Assembly (NCBI RefSeq): GCF_947331465.1
Contig: NZ_CAMZOK010000001.1
Span: 62,001 to 126,000, forward strand
Direction: 5' to 3'
Source of the DNA: Shimia sp. Alg240-R146
Lineage (GTDB): Bacteria > Pseudomonadota > Alphaproteobacteria > Rhodobacterales > Rhodobacteraceae
Length of the DNA stretch: 64,000 nt
Shown here: one piece after another, positions 8,007 to 19,280 of the stretch
How positions within the stretch are numbered: position 1 is the stretch's first letter
Layout: each line of letters opens with the position of its first letter
Notes under the pieces: model-generated
The model's database searches: none
What the model saw: only the letters and a program-made list of their open reading frames with translations
Told to the model about the DNA's origin: nothing
Made by a program: the position numbers and the translations under genes

Positions 8007-9368
8007 ATGACACAGGAACAATGGGGCGCACTGCGGCAAGACCTACTCAAAACGGTAGGCCAGAATAACTTTAAGACTTGGATTGAACCGATCGAGTTCT
8101 CCGACCTTGCCGATGGCGTCGCGACTTTCAGCGTCCCAACCAATTTCATTGGAAATTATGTGTCGCAAAACTACGGCGACCTGATTCTCAATCAGATGAC
8201 CAACGCCGGCCATTCCGTTCAGCGCATCAAGTTTTCCGTCGCCGCCAATACGCCTGCACGCCCCGTGGCCTCTCCGGCCAAAGCCGCACCAACGGCTGCG
8301 CCCGCCGCCGAATCCCGTGGTCTGGAAATGACCGGTGCACCTCTGGACGCCCGTTTCACTTTTGACAGCTTTATCGTCGGCAAGCCCAACGAACTGGCCA
8401 ATGCCGCCGCGCGCCGTGTTGCCGAAGGCGGTCCCGTCACCTTTAACCCGCTGTTCCTTTATGGCGGCGTCGGCCTTGGCAAAACCCACCTGATGCACGC
8501 CATCGCTTGGGAGCTTCAAACCCAGCGCCCCGATCTCAACGTGCTTTATCTCTCCGCCGAACAATTCATGTACCGCTTTGTACAAGCCCTGCGCGACCGC
8601 AAGATGATGGACTTCAAGGAACTGTTCCGCTCTGTGGACGTTCTGATGGTGGACGATGTGCAATTCATCGCCGGCAAAGACAGCACGCAAGAAGAGTTCT
8701 TCCACACCTTCAACGCGCTGGTGGATCAGAACAAGCAGATCATCATTTCCGCCGACCGCGCACCGGGCGAAATCAAAGACCTCGAAGACCGCATCAAGAG
8801 CCGCCTGCAATGTGGCCTTGTCGTGGATCTGCACCCGACTGACTACGAACTGCGCCTCGGCATTCTGCAATCCAAGGTCGACAACTACCGCGCGCAATAT
8901 CCCGGGCTGCAACTGGCAGACGGGGTTCTGGAATTCCTCGCGCACCGCATCTCGACCAACGTGCGCGTGCTTGAAGGCGCCTTGACCCGCCTTTTCGCAT
9001 TTGCCTCCCTTGTGGGCCGCGAAATCACTATGGAACTGACGCAGGACTGCTTGTCCGACGTGCTCCGCGCGTCCGAGCGCAAGATCTCCGTCGAGGAAAT
9101 CCAACGCAAGGTGGCCGAGCACTACAACATCCGCCTCAGCGACATGATCGGCCCAAAACGCGTGCGCACTTTTGCCCGTCCGCGCCAGATTGCCATGTAT
9201 CTCTGCAAACAGTTGACTTCGCGGTCCTTGCCAGAGATCGGCCGTCGCTTTGGCGGACGTGACCACACCACCGTTATGCACGGCGTCAAACGTGTTGAAG
9301 AGCTGCGCACAGCGGACGCCCAGATCAGCGACGATTTGGAACTGTTGCGCCGCGCGCTTGAGGCCTAA
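8007..9368 (+). CDS. dnaA: chromosomal replication initiator DnaA
   Basis: DnaA is an AAA+ ATPase that binds origin boxes and opens the duplex to start replication. The 453-residue protein has domain I (about 1-80), a short Ala/Pro-rich linker (about 82-108), and the AAA+ core. The core has Walker A GGVGLGKTH at 153-161, Walker B VLMVDDVQF and a sensor-II region. The C-terminal domain IV carries the DnaA signature GGRDHTTVMHGVKR. I use the ATG at 8007 (MTQEQWGALR), the usual domain I start; the frame is open 18 codons further upstream. The long 5' region with DnaA boxes suggests autoregulation, and a terminator follows at 9396. Confidence 0.97.
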   Translation: MTQEQWGALRQDLLKTVGQNNFKTWIEPIEFSDLADGVATFSVPTNFIGNYVSQNYGDLILNQMTNAGHSVQRIKFSVAANTPARPVASPAKAAPTAAPAAESRGLEMTGAPLDARFTFDSFIVGKPNELANAAARRVAEGGPVTFNPLFLYGGVGLGKTHLMHAIAWELQTQRPDLNVLYLSAEQFMYRFVQALRDRKMMDFKELFRSVDVLMVDDVQFIAGKDSTQEEFFHTFNALVDQNKQIIISADRAPGEIKDLEDRIKSRLQCGLVVDLHPTDYELRLGILQSKVDNYRAQYPGLQLADGVLEFLAHRISTNVRVLEGALTRLFAFASLVGREITMELTQDCLSDVLRASERKISVEEIQRKVAEHYNIRLSDMIGPKRVRTFARPRQIAMYLCKQLTSRSLPEIGRRFGGRDHTTVMHGVKRVEELRTADAQISDDLELLRRALEA

Positions 9369-9395
9369 CTGCCTGATTCCACCGCGACCGTGATC

Positions 9396-9427
9396 AAAAC
9401 GCCGCGTCTTTCGGGACGCGGCGTTTT
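9396..9427 (+). terminator. rho-independent terminator of dnaA
   Basis: AAAACGCCGCGTC (9396-9408) and GACGCGGCGTTTT (9415-9427) form a perfect 13-bp stem around TTTCGG, ending in a T-run. It separates dnaA from dnaN, implying that dnaN has its own promoter. Confidence 0.9.
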
Positions 9428-9432
9428 CAATT

Positions 9433-9441
9433 GTATCCACA
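9433..9441 (+). promoter_or_regulatory. DnaA-box-like site in front of dnaN
   Basis: GTATCCACA differs from the consensus TTATCCACA at one base and sits inside the small dyad TTGT-ATCC-ACAA, about 100 bases before dnaN. DnaA-controlled dnaN expression is plausible but a single near-match is weak evidence. Confidence 0.35.
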
Positions 9442-9542
9442 ACCTTGACGCCTCTGTCGAAGTGACAGACAAAGGCAAAAATGCTTGCGCCAAAAGGGGA
9501 ACACGCTAGTGTGCCCCTCCCGGCAATCGAGAGGACGATGGG

Positions 9543-10661
9543 ATGAAAATCAGTATCGAACGCAGCGTGCTGCTCAAGGCCGTCAGCCAGGCGCAGTCGG
9601 TTGTAGAACGCCGCAACACCATTCCGATCCTGGCCAACGTCCTGATCGAAGCCGAAGGCGACACCGCGCAATTCCGCGCCACTGACCTTGATATCGAGGT
9701 TGTGGACAAGGCCAACGCGATGGTGGAACGCGCCGGCGCGACCACTGTGGCCGCGACCACGCTGCACGAAATTGTCCGCAAGTTGCCCGATGGCGCGCTT
9801 GTGACCCTCACCGACGATGGCGCTTCCGGCCGACTGACAGTTGAGGCTGGCCGCTCCAACTTCTCGCTCGCCACCCTGCCGCGCGAAGATTTCCCGGTGA
9901 TGGCGACTTCTGAATATTCCTCAAACTTCTCGGCCCCTGCCCCCGTGCTGCGCCGCCTGTTTGATAAATCTAAGTTTGCGATCTCCACCGAAGAAACCCG
10001 TTATTATTTGAACGGCGTCTACCTGCACATCTCGGACTCCGAAGATGGCAAGGTTCTGCGCGCTGTGGCCACCGATGGTCACCGTCTGGCCCGCATTGAC
10101 GCCGATCTGCCAGAAGGCGCGCTGGAAATGCCCGGCGTGATCGTGCCACGCAAGACCGTCGGCGAGCTGCGCAAACTGCTGGACGACGACGACATGCAGA
10201 TTGCGGTGTCCGTTTCGGAAACCAAAGTACGCTTTGCCACGCCGAACATCACCCTGACGTCCAAAGTTATCGACGGCACCTTCCCCGACTACACCCGCGT
10301 GATTCCACAAGGCAACACCCGCAAGCTTGAGGTGGATGCGACTGAATTCGCGCAGGCCGTGGACCGTGTGGCGACAGTGTCCTCAGAGCGGTCGCGCGCT
10401 GTCAAACTGCAACTTGATGAAGACCGCCTGATCTTGTCGGTAAACTCGCCTGACAGCGGTGCCGCCGAAGAAGAGCTCGCCGTCGCCTACAATGACGAAC
10501 GTCTTGAGATCGGCTTCAATGCGAAATACCTGCTCGAGATCGCCTCTCAGGTGGATCGCGAGAACGCAGTGTTCATGTTCAATTCGGCGGGTGATCCGAC
10601 CCTGATGCGCGAAGGCAGCGACGCCAGTGCCGTCTATGTCGTCATGCCGATGCGCGTGTGA
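9543..10661 (+). CDS. dnaN: DNA polymerase III beta sliding clamp
   Basis: DnaN forms the ring-shaped dimer that tethers polymerase III to DNA. The 372-residue protein has the standard length and three clamp folds. Family sequences include the N-terminus MKISIERSVLLKAVSQAQSV, RRNTIPILANVLIEA, the TRYYLNGVYL segment and the C-terminal YVVMPMRV that borders the partner-binding pocket. The ATG at 9543 follows GAGAGGACGATGGG. It is followed after 74 bases by recF, a conserved neighbour; the upstream terminator indicates transcription separate from dnaA. Confidence 0.98.
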   Translation: MKISIERSVLLKAVSQAQSVVERRNTIPILANVLIEAEGDTAQFRATDLDIEVVDKANAMVERAGATTVAATTLHEIVRKLPDGALVTLTDDGASGRLTVEAGRSNFSLATLPREDFPVMATSEYSSNFSAPAPVLRRLFDKSKFAISTEETRYYLNGVYLHISDSEDGKVLRAVATDGHRLARIDADLPEGALEMPGVIVPRKTVGELRKLLDDDDMQIAVSVSETKVRFATPNITLTSKVIDGTFPDYTRVIPQGNTRKLEVDATEFAQAVDRVATVSSERSRAVKLQLDEDRLILSVNSPDSGAAEEELAVAYNDERLEIGFNAKYLLEIASQVDRENAVFMFNSAGDPTLMREGSDASAVYVVMPMRV

Positions 10662-10735
10662 TCAACACCGACTTTTCGAACCAAATAGCCCGGTCCCGGA
10701 CTGGGCGTCGCCCGGCCCTCTTCAGGGGCCGCTAA

Positions 10736-11842
10736 ATGTCTCGCCTCGCTCTCACCCGCCTGACGCTCAGCCATTTCCGTTCCCACAAACTGGGCACTCT
10801 GGAAACCGATGGTCGTCCCGTGGCTATCTTTGGGCCCAATGGCGCTGGCAAAACCAACATTCTTGAGGCCGTTTCCCTGTTCTCCCCTGGCCGTGGCCTG
10901 CGCCGCGCCAGTGCTGAGGACATGACCCGCCGTCCCGAAGCCATCGGTTGGAAACTGTCGGGGCTTCTGCAATCTGGCGCCCAGAAATACGAGATCGACG
11001 TCCGCTCCGAGGAGGGCGGCGCACGACAAATCCAGATCGACGGCAAAGCCGCACCTCAGACGCAACTCGCCCGTCTCGCTCGTGTGCTCTGGCTGATCCC
11101 CTCGATGGACCGCCTTTGGATCGAAGGCGCAGAAGGCCGCCGTCGGTTTCTTGACCGCACCACGCTCAGCTTCTTCCCCGAACATGCGGAGTCCTCGCTG
11201 GCCTATGAAAAAGCCATGCGCCAACGCAACCGCCTGCTCAAGGATCAGGTTAGCGACGCCCACTGGTACGCCGCGCTGGAGCGCCAGATGGCCGTCACAG
11301 GCACCCAGATCCACACTGCCCGCGCCAAGGCCCTCGCCCGTCTGTCCAAAGCGCAGCAGCAGGCACAAACCGCTTTTCCTATCGCGGACCTCGACCTTAT
11401 CCAATCAGAGGGCAGCCTGCCTGACACCACCGACGACCTGCGCGAGGCCCTCGCTGAAAGCCGCTTTCGCGACATTGCCGCTGGCCGCACCCTTGTCGGG
11501 CCGCACCGGTCCGACCTGATCGGCACCTATGCCGCCAAGGGCGTGCCCGCAAAAGACTGCTCCACCGGCGAGCAAAAGGCCCTGCTGGTGAGCTTGATCC
11601 TCGCCAATGCCCGCGCCCTGTCCGAAGACGTCGACGCACCGCCAATTGTATTGCTGGACGAGGTTGCCGCGCATCTTGATCCAACCCGCCGTGCCGCGCT
11701 TTACGACGAGATCACCGCCCTTGGCGCACAGGCCTGGATGACCGGCACCGAGACCGAGCTTTTTGACGCTCTGGGCGACCGCGCGCAGTATTTCGAAGTC
11801 ACCGACGAAAATGGAATTTCCACCGTGAAACCCGCCAGCTGA
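10736..11842 (+). CDS. recF: DNA replication and repair protein RecF
   Basis: RecF is an SMC-like ATPase that, with RecO and RecR, loads RecA at single-strand gaps. The 368-residue protein has the length and features of the family: Walker A GPNGAGKTN at 33-41, the ABC-type signature region around STGEQKALLVSLILANA, and Walker B PPIVLLDEVAAHLDPTRR. The N-terminus RLTLSHFRSHKL matches the RecF entry strand. It lies between dnaN and gyrB in the conserved order. The start at 10736 is the only in-frame ATG near the family N-terminus. Confidence 0.97.
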   Translation: MSRLALTRLTLSHFRSHKLGTLETDGRPVAIFGPNGAGKTNILEAVSLFSPGRGLRRASAEDMTRRPEAIGWKLSGLLQSGAQKYEIDVRSEEGGARQIQIDGKAAPQTQLARLARVLWLIPSMDRLWIEGAEGRRRFLDRTTLSFFPEHAESSLAYEKAMRQRNRLLKDQVSDAHWYAALERQMAVTGTQIHTARAKALARLSKAQQQAQTAFPIADLDLIQSEGSLPDTTDDLREALAESRFRDIAAGRTLVGPHRSDLIGTYAAKGVPAKDCSTGEQKALLVSLILANARALSEDVDAPPIVLLDEVAAHLDPTRRAALYDEITALGAQAWMTGTETELFDALGDRAQYFEVTDENGISTVKPAS

Positions 11843-11936
11843 CTCCCGCCTCCGCGGCTTGGGAAAAATGTGCCAATCGCGTGACATCCCCCGCTGAAAC
11901 AGATATAAATTCCGGAAATCAATAAAGGCGGATTGA

Positions 11937-14354
<2,418 letters not shown>

Positions 14355-14406
14355 CATTTGTCATCGGTGCACGTGGTGCGCCAAACCCAAGGTCCAAAAA
14401 GAAATG

Positions 14407-14437
14407 CGGCTGGCAGAGCAGAGATGCTCGCCAGCCG
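14407..14437 (+). terminator. hairpin downstream of gyrB
   Basis: CGGCTGGC (14407-14414) pairs with GCCAGCCG (14430-14437). Inside it GAGCA pairs with TGCTC around GAGA, leaving one bulged A. A short T-rich tail (CGTTTTG) follows a few bases later. It is probably the first terminator of gyrB. Confidence 0.6.
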
Positions 14438-14455
14438 TGTCGTTTTGAAAAGGTC

Positions 14456-14511
14456 TTTGGGTCGTGTTCCCGGGGGAGGGAGGGAGGGGGGAGAGTGGGA
14501 ACACGCCCAAA
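14456..14511 (+). terminator. long stem with a G-quadruplex-type loop after gyrB
   Basis: The arm 14456-14471 (TTTGGGTCGTGTTCCC) is complementary to 14497-14511 (GGGAACACGCCCAAA) except for one bulged base. The loop 14472-14496 is G5-A-G3-A-G3-A-G6 followed by AGAGT: four G-tracts separated by single A residues, the textbook pattern for a very stable parallel G-quadruplex. It could act in DNA or RNA, as a transcription roadblock or an RNA 3' end. Confidence 0.7.
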
Positions 14512-14568
14512 TCTTTGGTCCGGCGAACCGGAAATAGAGTTTGCTTTGATGTATTTGTTAATTCTGGA

Positions 14569-14787
14569 TCAGCACCCCGCAGCCCGATTGGCCATTAAGC
14601 CACCGGCAGCAGCACCACTGGCCGTCAAGATGTCTTTTCCGCTACCGCCACCCATCTGGTTACCGATAAGGCCCCCAACCACGGCACCGGTGAGGGCTGC
14701 ACCTCCGCATTCAACGTCACGCTGCGACGTGCAGGCAGGTACGATGACCAAAGTCGCCATTAGGGCTGAAATTGCTACGACCTTCAT
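14569..14787 (-). CDS. small glycine-zipper lipoprotein
   Basis: This predicted 72-residue protein has a lipoprotein-type signal (MKVVAISALMATLVIVPAC, lipobox VPAC). It is followed by a Gly/Ala-rich zipper (ALTGAVVGGLIGNQMGGGSG, ASGAAAGGLMANRAAGC) of the kind in small outer-membrane lipoproteins with a glycine-zipper 2TM domain. I choose the ATG at 14787 because AAGGA lies 8 bases upstream; the ATG at 14796 would place that element inside the gene. The lipid-modified Cys would anchor it to the outer membrane. Function unknown. It is similar in type, not in sequence, to the protein at 5738. Confidence 0.8.
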   Translation of the reverse strand: MKVVAISALMATLVIVPACTSQRDVECGGAALTGAVVGGLIGNQMGGGSGKDILTASGAAAGGLMANRAAGC

Positions 14788-15048
14788 GAGAGACATCCTT
14801 GTTTTTCACTCGATAGCAGTCATGTAGTATATTGATTGCGTTTTGCAAGGGACTCGATCGGACTTCTGTAAATATTTCGTCAATTTTTCGCCTACCGGCG
14901 TTAGTGCAATCATTTTACTACTGCACTAGAGGCAACCTCAATCTCTCGGCCAACCAGGCCCCGACAATCAGACTTCCCCCAGGCCTCCTTCCAATCGCGC
15001 CGCGATCGCCATACAAGGCGCACATCGCCTCATTTTCAGGACACACCA

Positions 15049-15483
15049 ATGACCAAACGCATCGCTCTTTCCAGTGACCACGCCGCCATCGACCTGCGCC
15101 AGACGGTTGCCAAACACATCGCCGCCAAAGGCTATGAATCCGTCGACATCGGCCCCAACACACCCGAAAGCACGCACTATCCGATCCACGGCAAGGCTGC
15201 GGCTGAACTGGTGGCAAAAGGCGATTGTGACCTCGGCATCATCCTATGTGGCACCGGCCAAGGTATCATGATGGCCGCCAACAAGGTCGACGGCATCCGC
15301 TGTGGTGTGTGTTCTGATACGTTCTCCGCCGCTATGATCCGCCAGCACAACAACGCCAACATGCTGTCGATTGGCGCGCGCGTTGTCGGCGAAGGCGTCG
15401 CGCTCGAAATCATCGACGCCTTTCTGGATGCGGAATTTGAAGGTGGCCGTCACGCCACCCGCGTGGACATGATCGAGGGCTAG
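15049..15483 (+). CDS. rpiB: ribose-5-phosphate isomerase B (RpiB/LacAB family)
   Basis: RpiB interconverts ribose 5-phosphate and ribulose 5-phosphate; some relatives act on other aldose phosphates. The 144-residue protein has the family length and motifs: the N-terminal SSDHAA (Asp10, His11), the catalytic cysteine Cys67 in IILCGTGQG, and the RQHNNANMLSIGAR block with the conserved His and Arg. The gene is alone on its strand and its last four bases overlap the convergent dehydrogenase at 15480. Since roseobacters often also carry RpiA, a role in a side pathway is possible. Confidence 0.93.
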   Translation: MTKRIALSSDHAAIDLRQTVAKHIAAKGYESVDIGPNTPESTHYPIHGKAAAELVAKGDCDLGIILCGTGQGIMMAANKVDGIRCGVCSDTFSAAMIRQHNNANMLSIGARVVGEGVALEIIDAFLDAEFEGGRHATRVDMIEG

Positions 15484-16319
15484 TTCTCTTTGCGATCGTC
15501 CACGATCGTCATCTGCGCTAACCCACTTTCGCCCAAATCGATCGCGGAAAACGGGCCGCCCTGACACATCTGCGCCGGGTCGGTGGGATCTCCCGCCGGC
15601 TCACGCGCCAGAATATCTGCGGCGAACTGTTCGGCATTGTCTTTGGGCCGATACCCCAATTGTCCGGCCTTGGTGTTGTCCACTGGCGAGCGATCGTTGT
15701 TGGACACGCCATAAATCACGCTGAACCCGACCGTGGGCGTCTCGACCGCCCGCGTCACCAACTGGATCAGATCGTCGTAACTCAGCCAGCTGCCCAACGC
15801 CCGCGAACTGGTGACCTGTGCGCAGCTCAGAATGCGCAGATGCACCGATTCCAAACCCCGCTTGTCCCAATACATCCGCCCTAGATCTTCGGTGAAACAC
15901 TTGGCCAATCCGTAGAACGAATCCGGACGATGCGCGACGTCAATATCGATGCAATCCTGCTTGGCATGCATGCCCACTGCGTGGATAGAGCTGGCATAAA
16001 CCACCCGCCGCGCGCCATGCTGGAACGCCGATTCCCAGACGTTGTAGGATCCCACAAAGTTCGGCCCCAACAGCGTCTCAAACGGCGCTTCATCCACGAT
16101 CGCACCAAAATGCACCACCATCTCTGCGCCTTCCAGCGCCTTGTGAACGTCGTCATAGCTCGCCAAATCGGCCCGCACATAACTCTCACCAGGGTAAAGT
16201 TTGCCAATATCGTCGGCGATATCGGTGCACACCAACTCCTCTGTCATCTTCGACAAAGGTTCGCGAAGATAGGAGCCCAACCGTCCGGCCGCCCCTGTCA
16301 GAACCAGCTTCTTAAGCAT
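15480..16319 (-). CDS. NAD-dependent epimerase/dehydratase family, uronate-dehydrogenase-like
   Basis: This 279-residue extended short-chain dehydrogenase has the NAD-binding glycine motif TGAAGRLG (8-15) and the catalytic Tyr136/Lys140 pair in FYGLAKC, with an upstream serine in YASSIHAVG. The spacing, the length and the C-terminal block YRPKDNAEQFA match uronate dehydrogenases, which oxidise galacturonate or glucuronate to the aldarolactone. In the window it follows an FAD oxidoreductase and hydantoinase subunits by 31 bases, an unexpected setting for a uronate enzyme, so the true substrate may differ. Family assignment is confident; substrate is not. Confidence 0.75.
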   Translation of the reverse strand: MLKKLVLTGAAGRLGSYLREPLSKMTEELVCTDIADDIGKLYPGESYVRADLASYDDVHKALEGAEMVVHFGAIVDEAPFETLLGPNFVGSYNVWESAFQHGARRVVYASSIHAVGMHAKQDCIDIDVAHRPDSFYGLAKCFTEDLGRMYWDKRGLESVHLRILSCAQVTSSRALGSWLSYDDLIQLVTRAVETPTVGFSVIYGVSNNDRSPVDNTKAGQLGYRPKDNAEQFAADILAREPAGDPTDPAQMCQGGPFSAIDLGESGLAQMTIVDDRKEN

Positions 16320-16350
16320 CGTGCATCTCCCTGCTTATCGTTAGCGCGGC

Positions 16351-17574
16351 CTAAATGACCGCTTTTTCCACAAACGGCCGCCCCTCGACGATCCGCTCAA
16401 ATCCAAACGGCGACAGATCGAGGCTGCGATAGCCGCCATAGGTCAGCCATTCCGCCGTGCCGCGTCCCATTGCGGGCGATTGTTGCAACCCGTGCCCCGA
16501 GAACCCGTTGAGAAACACAAAGTTCTCGACCTCTGGATGCGCGCCCAAAATCGCGTTCTGATCAAAGGTGTTAAAGGCATAGTGACCGGCCCATTCCGTC
16601 ACCACTTTGATCGCCTCAAACTGCGGAATGCGCGTGGCGATGATTGGCCAGACATGATCCTGCCACCGGCTGTGATCCATGTTGAAATCATCAAATTCGA
16701 CCGCCGGATCTGGATCGGCCGGACAGCCCGCGAGATAGCTTTTTGGCCCGTCCTGACGGAAATGCACACCGCTTGGATCAATGGTCAGCGGTAGGTCGCG
16801 ATCCAGCGGCTGCTCGGCCGTGAAAATCCATGTGAACCGCTTGCGTGGCTCCACCGGCACTTCGATGCCCGCCATCTTGGCCGTTCGCGCGGCCCGTGGT
16901 CCTGACGCATTCACCACCTGCCCACAGGCGATCACCTCACCCGATTTCAACGTGACGCTATCGACCCGCGTGCCAGCGGCGTTTTTGGTCATCGCCACCA
17001 CCTCGTTGGCGACATATTCCACACCCCGCTCGCGCGAACTGCGGCGGAACCAGTCAAACACACCGCCCCCGTCCCAATAGCCTTCGTCTTTGGTGTTGAT
17101 CGACCCCAAAACAACGTCATCCACGTTGTAAAACGGATAGTCCGCCGCGATTTGCTCAGCACTCAAAAGTCGCGTTTCCGCCCCGCTTTCAAGCTGCACT
17201 TTCTGGTTCGCTCGAAGCACATCGGCAAAGCCTTCGTTGTCCGCCAAATAGAGATACCCATAGTTCTGGATATCCATCTCAGGCACCCGTGTATCGCCAC
17301 CCATATAGGTCCGCAGGTTTTTGACAAAATCTGCCGCGAACTGCGAAATCTTCACGTTCAAAGGGCTGGAAAACTGCTGCCGCATGCAGGAATTTGTATG
17401 CGCGGTTGAAGAATTTTCGTAACTCGGATCACGCTCGATCACCAAGACAGATCCGTTGAAGTCCTTGTTATCACTCAAAAACCAAGCCGTGGAGGCTCCC
17501 ATGATGGCGCCCCCGATGATGACCACGTCATATGACGTCTTGGTCGGCGTGCTCGCAAATCCCGCTGTCGCCAT
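16351..17574 (-). CDS. FAD-dependent DAO-family oxidoreductase
   Basis: This 407-residue protein belongs to the D-amino-acid/sarcosine oxidase (DAO) fold. The dinucleotide motif VVIIGGAIMGASTAWFL lies at about 17-33, an Arg-rich ERDPSYENSST follows, and near the C-terminus is the second FAD contact FLNGFSGHGLQQSPAMGRG, typical of sarcosine- and dimethylglycine-type dehydrogenases. The ATG at 17574 overlaps the hyuB stop (ATGA), so it is co-translated with hyuB. It likely oxidises a secondary amine or N-methyl amino acid, perhaps a product of the neighbouring hydantoinase-like enzyme. The substrate is not determinable here. Confidence 0.85.
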   Translation of the reverse strand: MATAGFASTPTKTSYDVVIIGGAIMGASTAWFLSDNKDFNGSVLVIERDPSYENSSTAHTNSCMRQQFSSPLNVKISQFAADFVKNLRTYMGGDTRVPEMDIQNYGYLYLADNEGFADVLRANQKVQLESGAETRLLSAEQIAADYPFYNVDDVVLGSINTKDEGYWDGGGVFDWFRRSSRERGVEYVANEVVAMTKNAAGTRVDSVTLKSGEVIACGQVVNASGPRAARTAKMAGIEVPVEPRKRFTWIFTAEQPLDRDLPLTIDPSGVHFRQDGPKSYLAGCPADPDPAVEFDDFNMDHSRWQDHVWPIIATRIPQFEAIKVVTEWAGHYAFNTFDQNAILGAHPEVENFVFLNGFSGHGLQQSPAMGRGTAEWLTYGGYRSLDLSPFGFERIVEGRPFVEKAVI

Positions 17575-19280
17575 CAAAATTCCTCCCCACGTTTGGCCTG
17601 CGCCAAAACCGCGTCTATGTCCTCTTGGGTCATGCCATACTGCTCGGTCGCGAAACCGGGCGTGATGTAGCCCAATGCAAGGTCGCGCCGCACGGCTTCC
17701 CTCGCCCTCTCTTGTGGCTCGCCATAGCCTGCACCACCGGGAAAGGCCATGTCCACCCGACCGCCATGCGGCACGAATTGTTTGCCCTTGCCTTTCATCG
17801 CTGTGCCATCTCCGCGTGCGATCGTTGTGGGGGCGCCATTGCCGCCACCCCGACAGCCCAGCGCTGGATGATCGACGCGATCAAACATCGCCTGAATGTC
17901 GAATTCATGGCCCTCACGCGCCCCGACGCTCATGTATTGACCAAGACCGCCGCGATACTGCCCTGCACCGCCACTGTCAGGCCGCAACTCTTTACGCCAG
18001 ATCACAACAGGCCCGACTTGTTCGGTGGCTTCAACCGGCATGGTCATCACGCCGGATGGAAAAGCCGTGGCGCTCATGCCGTCAAGCGTCGCACGCGCGC
18101 CAGACCCGCCCGAGTTAAACGTCAAAACCTCAGCCCGCACGGCATCTTCCGGCGCAGGCGCATCCATGCGCGGGCGCAGCGACACTTGGAAATTGCACAA
18201 ACAGCCCGCGCCTTGCGCTGGCGCCAATCCCGGCAACAGCTTGTCGAGCGCGTCATAGACCGTGTCCGGCACCATATGGCCAATCACGTGCCGCAACGCG
18301 ACAGGCGCGGGATGTACAGCGTTCACGATGGAATTGACTGGCGCGGTGATCTCAAACGGCGCAAGCGAGGCGGCGTTGTTGGGAATTTCCGGCGCGATCG
18401 CACATTTCAGCGCGTAACAGGCGTAAGCCTTGGTATAGACCAGCGGCACGTTGATGCCCTTCTTGTCCAACCCGCTGGTGCCCTCCCAATCAGTCACAAT
18501 GCGGTCTTTCTCGATGCTCACTTTCACGCACAGATCAATCGGGCGGTCATAGCCATCAATCCGCATCTGCCCTTCCGCCACACCCGGCGTCAGCGCGTTG
18601 ATCGCATCCAACGTGGCTTGGCGGGAATGGGTCAGGATAAAGTCGGAAATGCCGGTCAAATCGCCCAGATCAAATTCGGTTATCATCTCGATCAAGCGGC
18701 GATGCCCGATCTCGTTACAGGTCGCCAGCGCATGAATGTCACCCACCAACTGATCCGGCTCGCGCACGTTGCCACGGATGATCGCCAACAGCGTCTGATC
18801 CACCGCGCCCTTGTCGGCAAACCGCATAATCGGGATATAAAGCCCCTCTTCGTGCACATCATTGGCATCCGCGCCAAATCCGCGCCCGCCGATGTCGGTG
18901 ATATGCGCGGTACAGGCGAAAAACCCGATCAACTGTCCACGGTGGAACGATGGTGTCACCACGGTGATGTCATGCTTGTGGCCCGTGCCTTCCCATGGAT
19001 CGTTGGTGATATAAACATCGCCCTCGGCCATGGTGTCGCGCCCGATCCGGCGGATGAAATGCCCCACCGCATCTGCCATTGCATTCACGTGGCCTGGCGT
19101 GCCGGTCACGGCCTGCGCCAGCATCTCGCCCGCGTCGTTATACACTCCCGCCGACAGATCACCCGCCTCACGAACCGAGGTTGAAAACGCGGTGCGCACC
19201 AAGGCCTGCGCCTGTTCTTCGACGATTGAAATCAACCGGTTCCACATGACCTGAAAGACAACTTTTGACGGCTCAGACAT
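17574..19280 (-). CDS. hyuB: hydantoinase B / oxoprolinase family subunit
   Basis: HyuB is the larger catalytic partner of HyuA in ATP-dependent hydrolysis of cyclic amides (5-oxoproline, N-methylhydantoin) or in related acetone-carboxylase-like reactions. The 568-residue protein has the family blocks REAGDLSAGVYN, GTPGHVNAMADAV, ITNDPWEGTGHKHDITVV and FNSGGSGARATLDGMS. The start at 19280 gives MSEPSKVVFQVMWNRL, the typical N-terminus, and overlaps the hyuA 3' end by 8 bases. An alternative longer frame (to 19466) is antisense-like and discarded. It is flanked by hyuA and the FAD oxidoreductase in one operon. Confidence 0.93.
   Translation of the reverse strand: MSEPSKVVFQVMWNRLISIVEEQAQALVRTAFSTSVREAGDLSAGVYNDAGEMLAQAVTGTPGHVNAMADAVGHFIRRIGRDTMAEGDVYITNDPWEGTGHKHDITVVTPSFHRGQLIGFFACTAHITDIGGRGFGADANDVHEEGLYIPIMRFADKGAVDQTLLAIIRGNVREPDQLVGDIHALATCNEIGHRRLIEMITEFDLGDLTGISDFILTHSRQATLDAINALTPGVAEGQMRIDGYDRPIDLCVKVSIEKDRIVTDWEGTSGLDKKGINVPLVYTKAYACYALKCAIAPEIPNNAASLAPFEITAPVNSIVNAVHPAPVALRHVIGHMVPDTVYDALDKLLPGLAPAQGAGCLCNFQVSLRPRMDAPAPEDAVRAEVLTFNSGGSGARATLDGMSATAFPSGVMTMPVEATEQVGPVVIWRKELRPDSGGAGQYRGGLGQYMSVGAREGHEFDIQAMFDRVDHPALGCRGGGNGAPTTIARGDGTAMKGKGKQFVPHGGRVDMAFPGGAGYGEPQERAREAVRRDLALGYITPGFATEQYGMTQEDIDAVLAQAKRGEEF

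Noticed and set aside
8043-9767. 574-codon minus-strand open frame opposite dnaA
   Set aside because: It is the high-GC antisense shadow of dnaA and dnaN; the plus strand encodes an orthodox DnaA.
17532-19184. 550-codon plus-strand frame opposite hyuB
   Set aside because: It is the shadow of hyuB on the other strand and has no domain.
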